From Cryptomeria japonica (lineage: Eukaryota; Streptophyta; Pinopsida; Cupressales; Cupressaceae), in assembly GCF_030272615.1 (NCBI RefSeq), contig NC_081406.1, positions 141,144,361 through 141,208,360 on the forward strand: a stretch of DNA of 64,000 nucleotides, written 5' to 3'. A program made the translations under genes and the position numbers. Position 1 is the stretch's first letter; each line of letters opens with the position of its first letter. Of this stretch, positions 47,401 through 56,897 are shown one piece after another. Under the pieces are notes generated by a model, which saw only the letters and a list, made by a program, of their open reading frames with translations, had not been told where the DNA came from and did not search any database.

Positions 47401-48519
47401 ACATCCTGTTTCAGAAAAGACTACCTGCACACCTGCATCTATTAGTTTGCTCACAGATAACAGGTTTCGTTTTAATCCAGGGATATGCAACACACCATTA
47501 ATCCTTTTTATTCTACCATCAGAAAACCTGATTCTAACTTTACCTCGACCAACAATGTCTAAATGTGAATCATCACCCAAGTACACCTTACCTCCATTAA
47601 ATCCTTCATATTCAGAAAACCAATCTCTATTGGAAGTCATATGAAAAGATGCACCTGAGTCAATTAGCCAGGCATCATTACCTGCATGAGTCACCAAAGC
47701 CGCAATAAATGCATCGCCATCTTCCTTATCGGACTCAGAATCAGAATCGAACTTTTTCTTTTTCTTCTTCTTTTCTTCTTTGCAGTCCTTACGGATGTGA
47801 CCCGGTTTACCGCAATTCCAGCAAATGACTTTGGACTTTCCAGGAGATTTCGATCTCCCTTTGGATTTGGACTTGCCGCGCTTCTCATTCTTCTTGCCTT
47901 TATCCTTAGGTCTTCCACGAACGGTTAGGGCTTCCTTTGAACTGATGGATACCTTCCTTCGCATCTCTTCACCGAGTAGGGCACCCACCACGTCTTCAGA
48001 TTTCAAAAGAACAGAAGTACTACCGATGGCCATAACAAGAGAATCCCACGAATCAGGCAAAGAACAAAGCAAGATCTGACATTTCTCCTCCTCGTCCATC
48101 TTAACACCGATGGATACTAATTGAGCCACAATCATATTGAATGCTTCTAGGTGGTCTGCAATTCGTCCACCCTCTTCCATCTTCAAAGAATACAGTTTCT
48201 TTCTTAAGAAAATTTGATTTAATAAAGATTTCACTTGATACATCTCACCAAGCTTAGTCCATAGCTTCTTTGTAGAGTTCTCTTCATGGAAATTGATTAG
48301 AACAGAGTCTGCCAGGCACAGTCTGATTAGACCCTTGGCTTTTCGGTCCATAACATCATACTGAGCTGCCACAGTAGGATCTGAGGGCCTTTGGACATTC
48401 GCGTCAACAGCATCCCAAAGATCTCGATCTATTAGCAGATCTTCCATCTTTAGCTTCCACATCTCAAAATTACTTCCATTAAATTTCTCCACCTCTATTC
48501 TCCCTGATGAACTCGCCAT
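44476..48519 (-). CDS. Gag-pol polyprotein of element E (1347 residues, intact)
   Basis: One open frame from ATG 48519. Copia gag at about residues 1-195; basic linker; CCHC knuckle C233-C246; protease motif DSGA at 287-290; gag-pre-integrase zinc segment about 450-487; integrase with D514, D577 and E613 (spacing D-X35-E); serine/glutamate-rich linker 771-787; Copia RT about 850-1095 with D934 and YVDD at 1019-1022; RNase H about 1190-1330 with D1197, E1238/E1240 and D1273. All catalytic residues are present. One oddity is FVP at 516-518, where the family usually has a glycine-proline pair after the first integrase aspartate. Length is normal for plant Copia. Potentially functional, but see the promoter change in the 5' LTR. 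Confidence 0.96.
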   Translation of the reverse strand: MASSSGRIEVEKFNGSNFEMWKLKMEDLLIDRDLWDAVDANVQRPSDPTVAAQYDVMDRKAKGLIRLCLADSVLINFHEENSTKKLWTKLGEMYQVKSLLNQIFLRKKLYSLKMEEGGRIADHLEAFNMIVAQLVSIGVKMDEEEKCQILLCSLPDSWDSLVMAIGSTSVLLKSEDVVGALLGEEMRRKVSISSKEALTVRGRPKDKGKKNEKRGKSKSKGRSKSPGKSKVICWNCGKPGHIRKDCKEEKKKKKKKFDSDSESDKEDGDAFIAALVTHAGNDAWLIDSGASFHMTSNRDWFSEYEGFNGGKVYLGDDSHLDIVGRGKVRIRFSDGRIKRINGVLHIPGLKRNLLSVSKLIDAGVQVVFSETGCKMIKGAMVVARGVRFGTLYKLEAYTVECNSIFVKSKSVDTSLEDLKVSPSADGNGFWVPKGALSSEAKLPAEKTMLWHQRLGHIGEKGLRTLKNKNLVEGLNDCNLDFDFCEHCIYGKQNRIQFYSSSHKTCGVLDLIHSDVFVPVDVSSIGKSTYYVSFIDDFSRRTWVYFLKSKSEVFSHFKEFKAMVELQTGKKIKCLRTDNGGEFCSNDFDRFCKDYGINRQKTTPYSPQQNGVAERMNRTLMEKARSMLSGASLEQKFWAEAVATACYLINRSPTSALVDKTPMEAWSGHKPSLRHLRVFGCEAYAHVPKEKRTKLENKAVKCIFIGYSYGVKGYKLWDPVAQKVIHSRSVIFREIKSPSVTLQPEQTKKEDAIQLPSTPERVESRPLDRQEFEESSSSSESSEEEEEPPTQLVRRSTRHRQPPERYSPDDWRCIFALNTSVDEPKSVEEALGMNDAESWKIAMEEEMAALKKNDTWDLVPLPEGRKPVGCKWVFKKKIGLDGSIEKYKARLVAKGYSQVEGVDYGEIFSPVAKMTSIRFLLSIATAYDLEVEQMDVKTAFLHGDLEEDIYMTQPEHYVVKGKSNLVCKLKKSLYGLKQSPRMWYQKFDTYVLSLGFEHSKSDHCVYYKSDGDLFLFIALYVDDMLFIGKGKGMISELKSQLAAKFEMKDLGAAKHILGMEIRRDRANRKLWLGQSKYVNSVLQRFNMQNCRPLSVPFTVGTKLSISDCPTSPLEMEDMSRVPYQSAVGSLMYAMVCTRPDIAQAVGVLSRYMSNPGRVHWDAVKRVFRYLKGTSEYSLCYHGNSVRDMTSLDIHGYVDSDWAGDIDSRRSTSAYVFTLFGGAVSWMSKRQAVVALSTTEAEYMAATHACKEAIWLKRLCSDIGIKQGTVTVYCDSQSAISLAKNPTFHARTKHIDIQYHFVRDMVEDGRVKLVKVETLMNVADALTKAVSTEKFRWCSESMGLMAPSN

Positions 48520-48629
48520 CTGAATATTCCTGCAACAAGATCAAAAAGTGTCTTCTGCACAAGCTCCCACTCAAATCTGGATTAGTTCAAAAAACCCAAC
48601 TACCCACAATTGAAACCAAAGGTGATCAG

Positions 48630-48641
48630 GCTCTGATACCA
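48630..48641 (-). promoter_or_regulatory. Primer binding site of element E
   Basis: Minus strand TGGTATCAGAGC, two bases from the LTR end: exact initiator Met-tRNA complement. Confidence 0.93.
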
Positions 48642-48643
48642 CT

Positions 48644-49527
48644 TGTAAGGAAGTTAAGTAGCGGAAACAACTTCCTACACTAACCTTGAGAGGAGGGTAA
48701 TGCAAAACTTTTTCAGATCGTTACAATAGTTACAGAAAATAGAAATAGATATGATAGCATTCATACCACAACACAGTGATTTACGTGGGGAAAACCCTTT
48801 TGGGAGAAAAACCCCACCCTCCAAAAGCAGCTCAATATTTTATTCAGCAATCAAAAACAGATTACAACATACTTGCAGAGCAAGCTCTTCGCAGGAGTAG
48901 CACTAAACAGAGATTCAGAGGCAACTCAATAGCCATAGGACTCTTACACACAACCTCTATCTCACACACCTCATAAATAGGAGATACAATACAAGAAACC
49001 GTCAAACAGTATTACAAAACCATGGGCTAAAACCACCCAATAAGGTGTAGCCGACCTTATCTCCCTTCTATGACATGTTAAAGCACACATCAACACGTGT
49101 CGCTCCCTTTTACAGCTCATTTATGTATCCGATACAAATTATTTTTCCTATTTCAGGAGTACAAACTTCCGGAGGCCATAACTTGAGAACCGGGTGTCCG
49201 ATTGACGAACCGTTTGAAGCGCCGGAAAGCTCGTGAAGTGCTCTATCACCTCGTAACTGCTTCGCCAGTTACGGCCACTTTTCAGGGCGTTTCGGAGCCT
49301 CTAAAGTCCCCAAAATTAAGTTTAAACATTTTATTGCACCCCTCCAAGATGAAAACATTAATATCTTCAAAACTAGCTGTGACCTTGTGACGAAACTTTA
49401 CCGGAATGCTTATCTAGCCAACCAGAAGCTTCAGGGAGAGTTTCGCACCATTTCGTGCTCAAATAAAAACTTACTATAAATAGTAACCTCACATAAATAC
49501 AAGGTTGAGACACCATTTTTCCCAACA
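48644..49527 (-). repeat. 5' LTR of element E (promoter LTR)
   Basis: 884 bp, drives transcription toward lower coordinates. It differs from the 3' LTR at about 16 substitutions, 15 of them transitions, and one single-base gap. Where the 3' LTR has the TATA box, this copy reads CTGTAAAAGGG (base 49113 on the plus strand is C instead of T). Confidence 0.95.
49107..49117 (-). promoter_or_regulatory. Altered TATA box in the 5' LTR of E
   Basis: Minus strand GCTGTAAAAGG against GCTATAAAAGG at the same place in the 3' LTR (about 43997-44007). The TATA form is the likely ancestor because it matches the plant consensus. Likely to weaken transcription of the full-length RNA. Confidence 0.65.
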
Positions 49528-49532
49528 AAGAG

Positions 49533-49959
49533 GACAACCGATGGAGCGTTCTTTCTTAGTGGAAGACTAGTCTCATGGACGAGTAAGAAGCAGAGCTATA
49601 CTTCCCAATCCATAGCTTAAGTAGAGTATATGGTAGCATTTATGAACTACACTCAAGCAATCTAGATGAAACATGTATTGGATGGTTTCAAAGTACCTAT
49701 ATCTGAACCAGTGAGTATATTTTGTGACAACACAAGTGCAATAAATATTTCCAAGAATCCAATATTGCATGATAGAACTAAGCACATTGAGCTCAAGTAT
49801 CATTTCTTGAGAGAGAAGGTTCAAAACAAAGAGGTTGTATTAGAACATGTTTCCAGTAAGGAGCAGCTAGCAGACATATTTACTAAGCCCTTACCGAAGA
49901 CTACATTTACCTATTTGAGAGGTGAACTAGGGGTTTTGCCCCTTAATGAAGTAAACTAA
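49533..49959 (+). pseudogene. RNase H of element B, second part
   Basis: Continues from the E insertion: SGRLVSWTSKKQS, then two stops, then CDNTSAINISKNP, TKHIELKYHF, DIFTKPLPKTTF and LGVLPLNEVN, the normal Copia C-terminus. Confidence 0.85.
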
Positions 49960-50078
49960 AGATGTGTGCTCCACATCAGTCAAGTATCATAGTGACAAAT
50001 ATTTTAGGATTGATATGTTGAAGGATGCTACTCCATAGGGGGAGCAGAATAGTGGAGTATGGGAGCTTGTGCCTCCAC

Positions 50079-50104
50079 TTTGGCATTGTTGTCAAAGGGG
50101 GAGA
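50079..50104 (+). promoter_or_regulatory. Polypurine tract of element B
   Basis: TTTGGCATTGTTGTC followed by AAAGGGGGAGA, abutting the 3' LTR. Unlike the related elements, the box next to the LTR is of the GGCATTG type and the complementary box is missing. A second purine run, TAGGGGGAGCAG, lies at about 50035. Confidence 0.75.
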
Positions 50105-50105
50105 T

Positions 50106-51493
50106 TGTTGGCATATGATGAACTGTATGATATGATAATAATGTATGTTGTCATTGATGTCAATAAGTTTAGGTCAGCCAGTATGAAGATTGGAAGAAGT
50201 TGTTATTGATGATCAAGTTGGAGAACTGGTATGAAGAGATGTAGTGAACCGATGTAAGGGTTTCACTAAGTGTGACTACTGGTTGGTAGTCTCATCTTTA
50301 GGGTTTCCGATTTGGCAATCTAGCTTATGCCATGCAACTGATGATATTTTGTGATGATTTAGCTAACAAATAAGGATGAGATCAAGATGCCACGTCATTT
50401 TTGTGCACGTGATGGATTTCCTTGAGGATCTTGCATGTGAAGATTGACTACGTTAAATGTCTACCTCAGGAATGAACATTCTTCTTAGTGGTATGAGAAG
50501 AAAGCATGATGGGTTACTAATTTCTATGTGTGGTGAAGAATGGATGATGCAGAATGACCTGTGATCCATTTGAGATTGTTTCATTCTATGAAAAGTGTTT
50601 GGACGGTCAGGATTGAATTTCTTGTAATTGCAAACCTAAGATGCTTAGGGTTTAGGGTTTATGCTACCAACCTAATTGTTGTAAGTGTTGGCAAGAATTG
50701 TGTATGTATCCAAGTGATGAGATACTTGCCAGACCAGTGAGTGAAAATTGCAGAGTGTGATTGCAGAGTAGAGGAACTGAAAAGGATCTGCCTTAGCATA
50801 TAGTGTTGTTATCAGATCATATTTTTACCTATTGTCTTCTAACCATTTCAACAAAAGGAAAATCCCTTTGTTGGGTAGCTTTAATAGGCTTACTATAAAT
50901 CCTCTAACCAGGTGACTCAAGTTTATTGAGTTCTTTAAATCCTCTAGCGAGGTAACCTTTAATAGGGTATATAGCCATCCCTTAACTGGGTGATCTTTAA
51001 CATGATCAGTTCCTAGCAGAACCTTATTGGAAAGTCTTTAACCGGACGAGGCTCCTAATAGAGAAAGCCTCAAAGGAGTTCAAAACATCCTTATGGGTAT
51101 TCATCCCCACCGTGGTTTTTCCCATTTGGGTTTCCATGTGAAAAATTTGCGTCATGAGTTGTGCATTTTTCATGTGATGATTAAGGATTCTTTGTTTGAG
51201 TGATTATGCATGCAAAGCTAATGGTTATGGTATTGCTGATACACCACATGCATATGTTTATGGGTGAAGTAGTTATCAAGTATTGAATGTATTTGAAGTG
51301 TTCGGTTTTACCGATTTATGTTGTTTGAAGTCTTACTGTGTTTAACTGGTATTGCCATGGTTAAGTTCAATAATGAAGACAACCGGTTAGCATTGTTTTA
51401 ACTTGATAAGTTGTCGAGAAGTTTTTTATGTATCGACTCACCCCCCCCCTCTCAGTACCTGTTAGGGTATTTTTTATTCATCATTATTCATCA
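50106..51493 (+). repeat. 3' LTR of element B
   Basis: 1388 bp, TGTTGGCATATG to TATTCATCA. It lacks about 25 bases present in the 5' LTR near 32350 and has scattered substitutions. Confidence 0.9.
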
Positions 51494-52589
51494 TAATCTA
51501 GTTGTTTTAAATATGACATGATCCGGTAGGCTCCGGTATAGTTTAGTGATGGAATTGGCTTGGTCATGATACTCATGCTCATATATAGTAAGTTGGTTTT
51601 GGTCTGGTCATCGGATGCTATCGTGCTTGCTTCAAAGCTTAGTTTCTAGTTCCAACGAGGGTTTCACCGGTAGAGCTTTTGATGAAGATCTTTCATGAAT
51701 TGCATAAGTGGTGTTGGTGCATCTTCTCATGGAGTTTCAGGATGTTGTTGGTGATCATGTTTGAGACTTGGCAGATGGAGATCATTGTTGTAGTGTGTGG
51801 ACCTATACAGGGTCCCGGTTGATCTAGGTTATGGACTGACTTTAATGTAACATGTGGATTGGACCTCTCGATGTGTTTTTAGGATGTCTTATATGTTGGA
51901 TATTATTTGTTTGGTCTAAGGCCAAAATGATTTGTAATTATGTAATAAGTTTATTATTTGGTGGCCGACCTAATTATTTAAGGTCGAGGTTTTGTATATA
52001 TAGATGTAAGATCTCATTGTAGATCATCATGGTTATATTAGAAGTCATGATCAAGGAATATAATGTGTGAATAATGTAATATCATTCAGGTAGAGGATTT
52101 GGTCGATCATTGGAGATTGAATTGGGTTTATGTAAGAGGATTTAGTCCTCTGGTATTGAGTTTAACTAGAACTATACTCAGGCATAGGAGATGATATCTT
52201 TTGCAATTCAACACTTCTCTGGATTGTAGTTTGGATTTATATGTAGTCATTGAGACTCCTTTTGTGATGAGAAGTGTGCTCTAGGCTGTTGGCTTTCTTG
52301 CAAGTGCAAGCCCCTCAATTTTAATTCACATACTTACTGCAAAAGTATTATTTGACTACAGGTAGGCTTCCCATCATGGTTTTTCCCTTTACCAGGTTTT
52401 CCACGTATAGATCTTGGTGTCATGTGGATGGCTCTTATTTTATGATTATTGTTTATGCTTAATTGGGTTAACTGCTATTCTGATATTAAAGTTTTAAATT
52501 GCTAATAGTTCTATTAATCTGTGAAAATAGATTCACCCCTGCCTCCCCTCTCAGTTGTCTTCCAGTTATTTGAATTGTCTAACAAAAAC

Positions 52590-53499
52590 TAGTCAATACA
52601 TGAAATTATCTTACCTCTCCAATGCTTTCCAGTGTAGGCCATTCAACAATTGCTTTTACTTTCTCAAGGTCCATCTGTAGATATTATAAATCCCAAATAG
52701 ACTAACTCTTCCGTCATGAAAGTAGACTTCTTTAGCCAAATATACAATAACAAACTTTCCCAATAATTTATTCAATACCTCATTCATCAGTCTCATGAAA
52801 GTACTCGGTGCATTAGTCAACCCAAAAGGCATCACCAACCATTCATACAGTCCTTCATTTGTCTCGAATGTTGTCTTCCACTCATCTCCTTCTCTAATCC
52901 TGATCTGATGATATCCACTCTTCAACTCTATCTTTGTAAGTATTTGTCTCCACTTAAATAGTCCATTATGTCATCCATCCTAGGCAAAAGAAACTGGTAT
53001 TACACTGTGATCTTGTTTATTGCTCTAGAATCAGTACACATCCTCAATTCTCCATTCTCTTAGGTGCTAAAACTATTGGTACTATACAAGGACTCAAACT
53101 ATCTTTGATCAAACCTTTCTTCAATATATATTGCACTTGTCTATTCAACTCTTCATTCTTTGTCGATGTCATCCCGTGTGCAACTTTGTTGGGAAAACTA
53201 GCTTCGAGAATCAGGTCCATGCAATGATTGGTACTTCTCACGAGTGGTAATTGATCAGGCACATTATCTGATATGATGTGTTCATACTCTATCAGCAACT
53301 CCTTTATCTCTTCTGGTTGCTCTTCTTCATGCTCTAGGTTCTCAGTCTTATTACAAACTAAATCAAAACACAAATTCTCATGTCTCATCCCATCCATGAA
53401 TTTCCTTCCATCTACCAAACATATTATAGCATCCGTACAAACTTCACTCTTCAAAGGTTCCTCCAATGGTAACAAGGTTTGCTTCATCCCATTTGTCAC
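52590..53499 (-). pseudogene. RT of element G, internally deleted
   Basis: 53499-53044 is the RT start (LPLVRSTNHCMDL, IVPIVLAPKR). 52925-52656 has [18 protein letters not shown] and [13 protein letters not shown], then VIVYLAK where the family has YLDD or similar; the following text reads in another frame and joins VEWP and the TSFY motif. So the active site and the next part of RT are lost by a deletion and frame change. Confidence 0.85.
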
Positions 53500-53745
53500 A
53501 ATAGTGTATATGTTCTTTCTCCCATCATGTATTGCCTATCTATCAAACCACCAAGGTCTACCCAACAAAAGGTGATAAATATCCATCAACATAATATCAC
53601 ACAGGACTTCATCATGATAATTCCCAATTTTCAATTTTACTAGACATTGCTCACTTACTAAAAACTTATGTTCATCCTAAATCTATTCTATCTAAAAAGG
53701 CTTAGGGTGTTTCAATATTTTCAAATTCAACATAGTCACCATCTC

Positions 53746-54033
53746 CTATAAAACAAGGTTTTTTGAACTACCATTATCAATAACAAATTTACAACACTTA
53801 CCGGATACCTTACATTTGGTCTTGAACAAATTCCTCCTCTGCAAGGGCTCCTCATTTCCTTCAATATGACACAAAGCTCTCCTCATCATCAACAGTTCTC
53901 CATCTTCTGGTTTATTAGCTGATCTGGTGGGGCTTTCTTCCAGCACTATTGTTCTCCCGATATTATTTATCTTTTTACACTCAAAATCACAACGTCCTTC
54001 TCCTCCACACTTAAAGCAAGTACCTCTAAACAC
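53746..54033 (-). pseudogene. Zinc knuckle and protease of element G
   Basis: Knuckle CFKCGGEGRCDFEC has lost its histidine. The aspartic protease motif reads VIDNGSS (DSG-like) near 53765. Ends in further decayed sequence. Confidence 0.75.
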
Positions 54034-54900
54034 TTTCTTATCTTGTCTTTTGTCATATTTTCCAAAATTCTCATTCTAGTAGCCATCTGGTTCTTTCCTC
54101 CAGTGGAAAGTTTTGTCATCCTTCTGGTATGAATTACCTTATTTTCTTAAATCTTCCACCGGTAAACCTTCCACCTCTAGCTCTCTGTCTCTACCCATGT
54201 CTTTGGTTCAACTTCTCTTCTTCTTTCAGCACATACTAGTAAGCTTCTTCAACACTTTGCAACTTGATCAAACTTAGTTCATCTTGTATAGACATTTGCA
54301 ATCCATTCAAATATCTTGCAACTTTTTCAACTTCACCATCAATATGTCCAGATTTAACATTCATCTTGTAAAATTCTTTGGTGTACTCCTTCACACTAGA
54401 TTCCTTCTACTTCAAATTCTACAACTTTCAGAACAGATTTACTTGACAATCATCTTGCATAAACTTTTATTTTAACTTAGCAACTTTCTGGTCCTATGTT
54501 TTTATCTTCTCTTTACCTCATCTCTATCTATCAACCTGCAAATGTTCCCGCCAAAGAGATGCATGACCTTTTAACTGGGTACAAGCATATTTACCTATCT
54601 ATCCTCTGCGGTGTTCTCAAAATCAAAATATTTCTCCATCTCTGAGATCCAATCCATCAATTCATTTGAATCCAAATTTCTATCATATTTCAGTGGGGTA
54701 AAATATGGTTTAGTATTCACCCTACTCAAAACCCTCAAAAAACTATCTTCATCTAGATCAATCACCAATGGGTTTACTTGCTCTACTGAGGTTTCTTCTC
54801 CTTCATCTTCACTCACATGATAAATATGTTGGCCTCTTCTTTGTGTTGTCTCAATGATTTCCAACTGGGCCACAATCCCTCTCAACATTTCCATCATAGT
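54034..54900 (-). pseudogene. Gag of element G
   Basis: 54897-54595 is open (acidic N-terminal part, DSNELMDWISEMEKYFDFE). The remainder contains LKGHASLWREHL, VKEYTKEFYKMN and VARYLNGLQMSIQDEL, a usual gypsy gag order, with many stops. Confidence 0.78.
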
Positions 54901-55056
54901 CGGGTCTGCATTCCCACATGCTCCACCATTCCTATTTCATCATGTCATCTTTACACCAATCCTTTGTAGCTACAGGTTGGATCCGTAATCCACCACCTCA
55001 CAACAAAATTCTTAGGACCACATAATCTTTGGAATGAAGTCTGCCCAAATACCACT
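54901..55056 (-). other. Leader of element G with a weak primer-site match
   Basis: Just inside the 5' LTR the minus strand reads AGTGGTATTTGGGC. This resembles the initiator Met-tRNA complement TGGTATCAGAGC in eight of twelve positions. It may be a decayed primer site. Confidence 0.45.
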
Positions 55057-55830
55057 TGGCGCAGTCACCGGTTAGGAGGGACCTCGAAGAGATTAATTCA
55101 GACTAGTCAGCAAGAGTAAAAACACAAAGGAAACACAAGGATATGATGAAGGCAATGCAAAACAAAATGAATTATATCATGCAAATTGATTACAATCAAC
55201 CGGTAATATTTGGGTTACAGGAATTGGCTCAATGGCCTGCTACAACATACTCAATTAAAAAATAGGTCACAACTGGGACCTCAAATCTAAAGATCTATCT
55301 TCTATGTTCTATCTAACTCCTTTGATTATATTCTAGTATTTAATTACAATGATTTATATGATCCAAGGGGATCCGGTTGGGTCCAAAAAGGGATCAAATG
55401 CCAAAGAACAAGAACTAATGTGTAAAAACAACAAGGTCGGCCTCCGCTAAAGAAATTCCTCCAAAAAATCCAAAGGATGAAGTGTAGATCAAAGGGAATA
55501 TTGACCACATGCCAAGGAACATCAAAATCAATGCTCAAGGCTCCACAAGCTATGAAAGAGCTTCAGTAGATCACTAATGCAAATAGGTCTAGGCAGCTGG
55601 TACTAGAAAACTATCTCAGAAACCGGTAGCGATAACTTGCCGAAAAATGATCCAAATGCTCTATGGTTTGGGAATAAGGAAGATGATCATTCTTCAAGAA
55701 AAACCCAACTCCATAGGATCCGGTGAGATAATTCAAGAAAACACAGAATGAAATGCTAAAACTGCAAAACAAAAAGGAAATATTTTTGGTTGATGCAAGA
55801 TTGCCAAGAACCAGGCATGATCCTACATCA
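55057..55830 (-). repeat. 5' LTR of element G
   Basis: 774 bp, collinear with 17045-17816. Minus strand starts TGATGTAGGATC and ends CTGCGCCA. Confidence 0.88.
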
Positions 55831-55835
55831 AAATC

Positions 55836-55939
55836 ATCTTGTTATACCATAATGTTTCTCCTCCATATATGTCAATATAATTCCGTGTTTCCAATCTAGG
55901 TACATTGGTGTGCCAACCATACTCTAGATTAAATTCTAT
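55836..55939 (-). pseudogene. TPS exon 5, main part
   Basis: After acceptor [21 protein letters not shown], then [13 protein letters not shown]. This is the conserved PRLEARNYI region of plant terpene synthases. The last nine bases and the donor are at 17036-17044 across element G. Confidence 0.9.
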
Positions 55940-56027
55940 CTATTGCACCACAAAAAAAAACATAATTAAGAGAATTACTAGTCACGTACTTTGAATGCAA
56001 AATTATTAATATGAATATATTAAATAC

Positions 56028-56231
56028 CTATTGTGAAAGACTTGAATCATTGATCTTTGGTAGAACTTGTTTCAAATATCTAGTTGATTTTACCCTCTTC
56101 CATAACTTTCTCTCCATGAAATGTAATCAGTGAAGCACAAAATAAATTTTAAATTGTTTTTATTTCTTTATTTGATTGATTATATGAACTCAGGAACTGA
56201 TCATCTTTTCCTTTAAAATTCTTCAATACAC
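56028..56231 (-). pseudogene. TPS exon 4 remnant
   Basis: Acceptor GGAAG, then VLKNFKGKDDQFL, an in-frame TAA, LFCASLITFHGEKVMEEGK, a frameshift, and YLKQVLPKINDSSLS before donor GTATTT. Matches the family's LFRAS...EKVMEEA segment. Confidence 0.87.
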
Positions 56232-56509
56232 CTTCCATTATCAAGTACAAACATTAATATAATAAATCATTATCCATATAGTTCAAAAAATAAGTAAGGT
56301 GTACTAATCAATAATGAAAATATTAATTAAATGATGGAGTAGAAACTTTTCTTTAAATAAAGAAAACCCACTAACAAAATAACTTTAAATGTCATTAGCA
56401 AAAGAGACTATAAGATCCCTAACTTGATAATGATGGAGGAATGAAATTTTATAGGTAGTTTCAGGAATTATACGCATAAAAAAATTAGATTTTTATGTTA
56501 GATAATAAC

Positions 56510-56636
56510 CTAAATACCACTTGAAGAGACACCAAATCTGTGCAGATGAAGAAATCAAAATGCCAAGGCTGTGGTGTTGAGATCCATGGAACAAATCTCT
56601 CTACCACATCCAATGCCATTCATATCATCCCAATAC
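56510..56636 (-). pseudogene. TPS exon 3 remnant
   Basis: 127 bp: YWDDMNGIGCGRE, then DLNTTALAF and HRFGVSSSG. The NTTAL and RxHGY/F regions are typical of the N-terminal domain of terpene synthases. One in-frame stop. Confidence 0.87.
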
Positions 56637-56702
56637 CTGCTATTCAAACAATTCTTATATATTATTACAAATATACTCTATAATGTACTTGTAACTATTA
56701 AC

Positions 56703-56897
56703 CTGAAGAAACAAGCAAACATGTAAACATAGTCAAGAGCTGCTTTTATTTCAGTTTGGAAATGGCAATCAATTCCAAGACACTCTACATCATACACCAT
56801 TGAAAGATGGTTCTAAAAATCATCTTCATATGAAGAGTTTAGATGAAGGGCATTGAACATTCCCTTTATCTCCTCAATCACTGATTTGATTTAGGAT
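56703..56897 (-). pseudogene. TPS exon 2 remnant
   Basis: SVIEEIKGMFNALHLNSS, then [16 protein letters not shown] and [10 protein letters not shown]. This matches the segment in which conifer synthases read EEIK.MF and ERLGIDRHF. One in-frame stop. Ends at donor GTTAAT. Confidence 0.87.

Larger units (their letters stand above)
43535..49527 (-). mobile_element. Element E: Copia (TNT1/Tork-like) retrotransposon with an intact polyprotein
   Basis: Perfect target duplication AAGAG (43530-43534 and 49528-49532). LTRs of 885 and 884 bp differing at about 17 positions, primer site TGGTATCAGAGC, a single uninterrupted gag-pol ORF and a polypurine tract. The youngest-looking element of the window and the innermost. 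It differs from A, B, D and H in LTR ends, gag and pol sequence and has no paired polypurine boxes. Confidence 0.96.
31766..51493 (+). mobile_element. Element B: Copia (Sirevirus-like) retrotransposon hosting C and E
   Basis: LTRs at 31766-33194 and 50106-51493. Flanks GAATC (31761-31765) and TAATC (51494-51498) fit a 5-bp duplication with one mismatch, and the empty site matches the sequence of A-family LTRs elsewhere. Contains gag, protease, integrase, RT and RNase H in order, all with stops or frameshifts, and is split by elements C and E. Own length about 7.1 kb. Confidence 0.9.
31649..52584 (+). mobile_element. A2: solo LTR of family A, split by element B
   Basis: 31649-31765 and 51494-52584 together make one LTR of family A (about 1.2 kb), beginning TGTTGGCCATTTGG and ending GTCTAACA. 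It has no internal region of its own. Flanks GAAAC (31644-31648) and AAAAC (52585-52589) are a 5-bp duplication with one mismatch. Removing it restores the gypsy RT/RNase H reading of element G. Confidence 0.88.
17045..55830 (-). mobile_element. Element G: Ty3/gypsy chromovirus-like retrotransposon hosting most of the window
   Basis: Both LTRs (17045-17816 and 55057-55830, about 773 bp, TG...CA) are present and the coding order on the minus strand is gag, protease, RT, RNase H, integrase, chromodomain-like. Flanks are ATATC and AAATC, a 5-bp duplication with one mismatch. Removing F and A2 (and everything inside them) leaves about 6.05 kb, a normal gypsy length. LTRs differ clearly (roughly 10% by eye over the first part), the largest divergence of any pair here, as expected of the outermost insertion. 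Confidence 0.88.

Noticed and set aside
44676-48079. Several plus-strand ORFs of 60 to 195 residues opposite the E polyprotein
   Set aside because: Antisense shadows of an intact minus-strand coding region; no domains and no promoter context.
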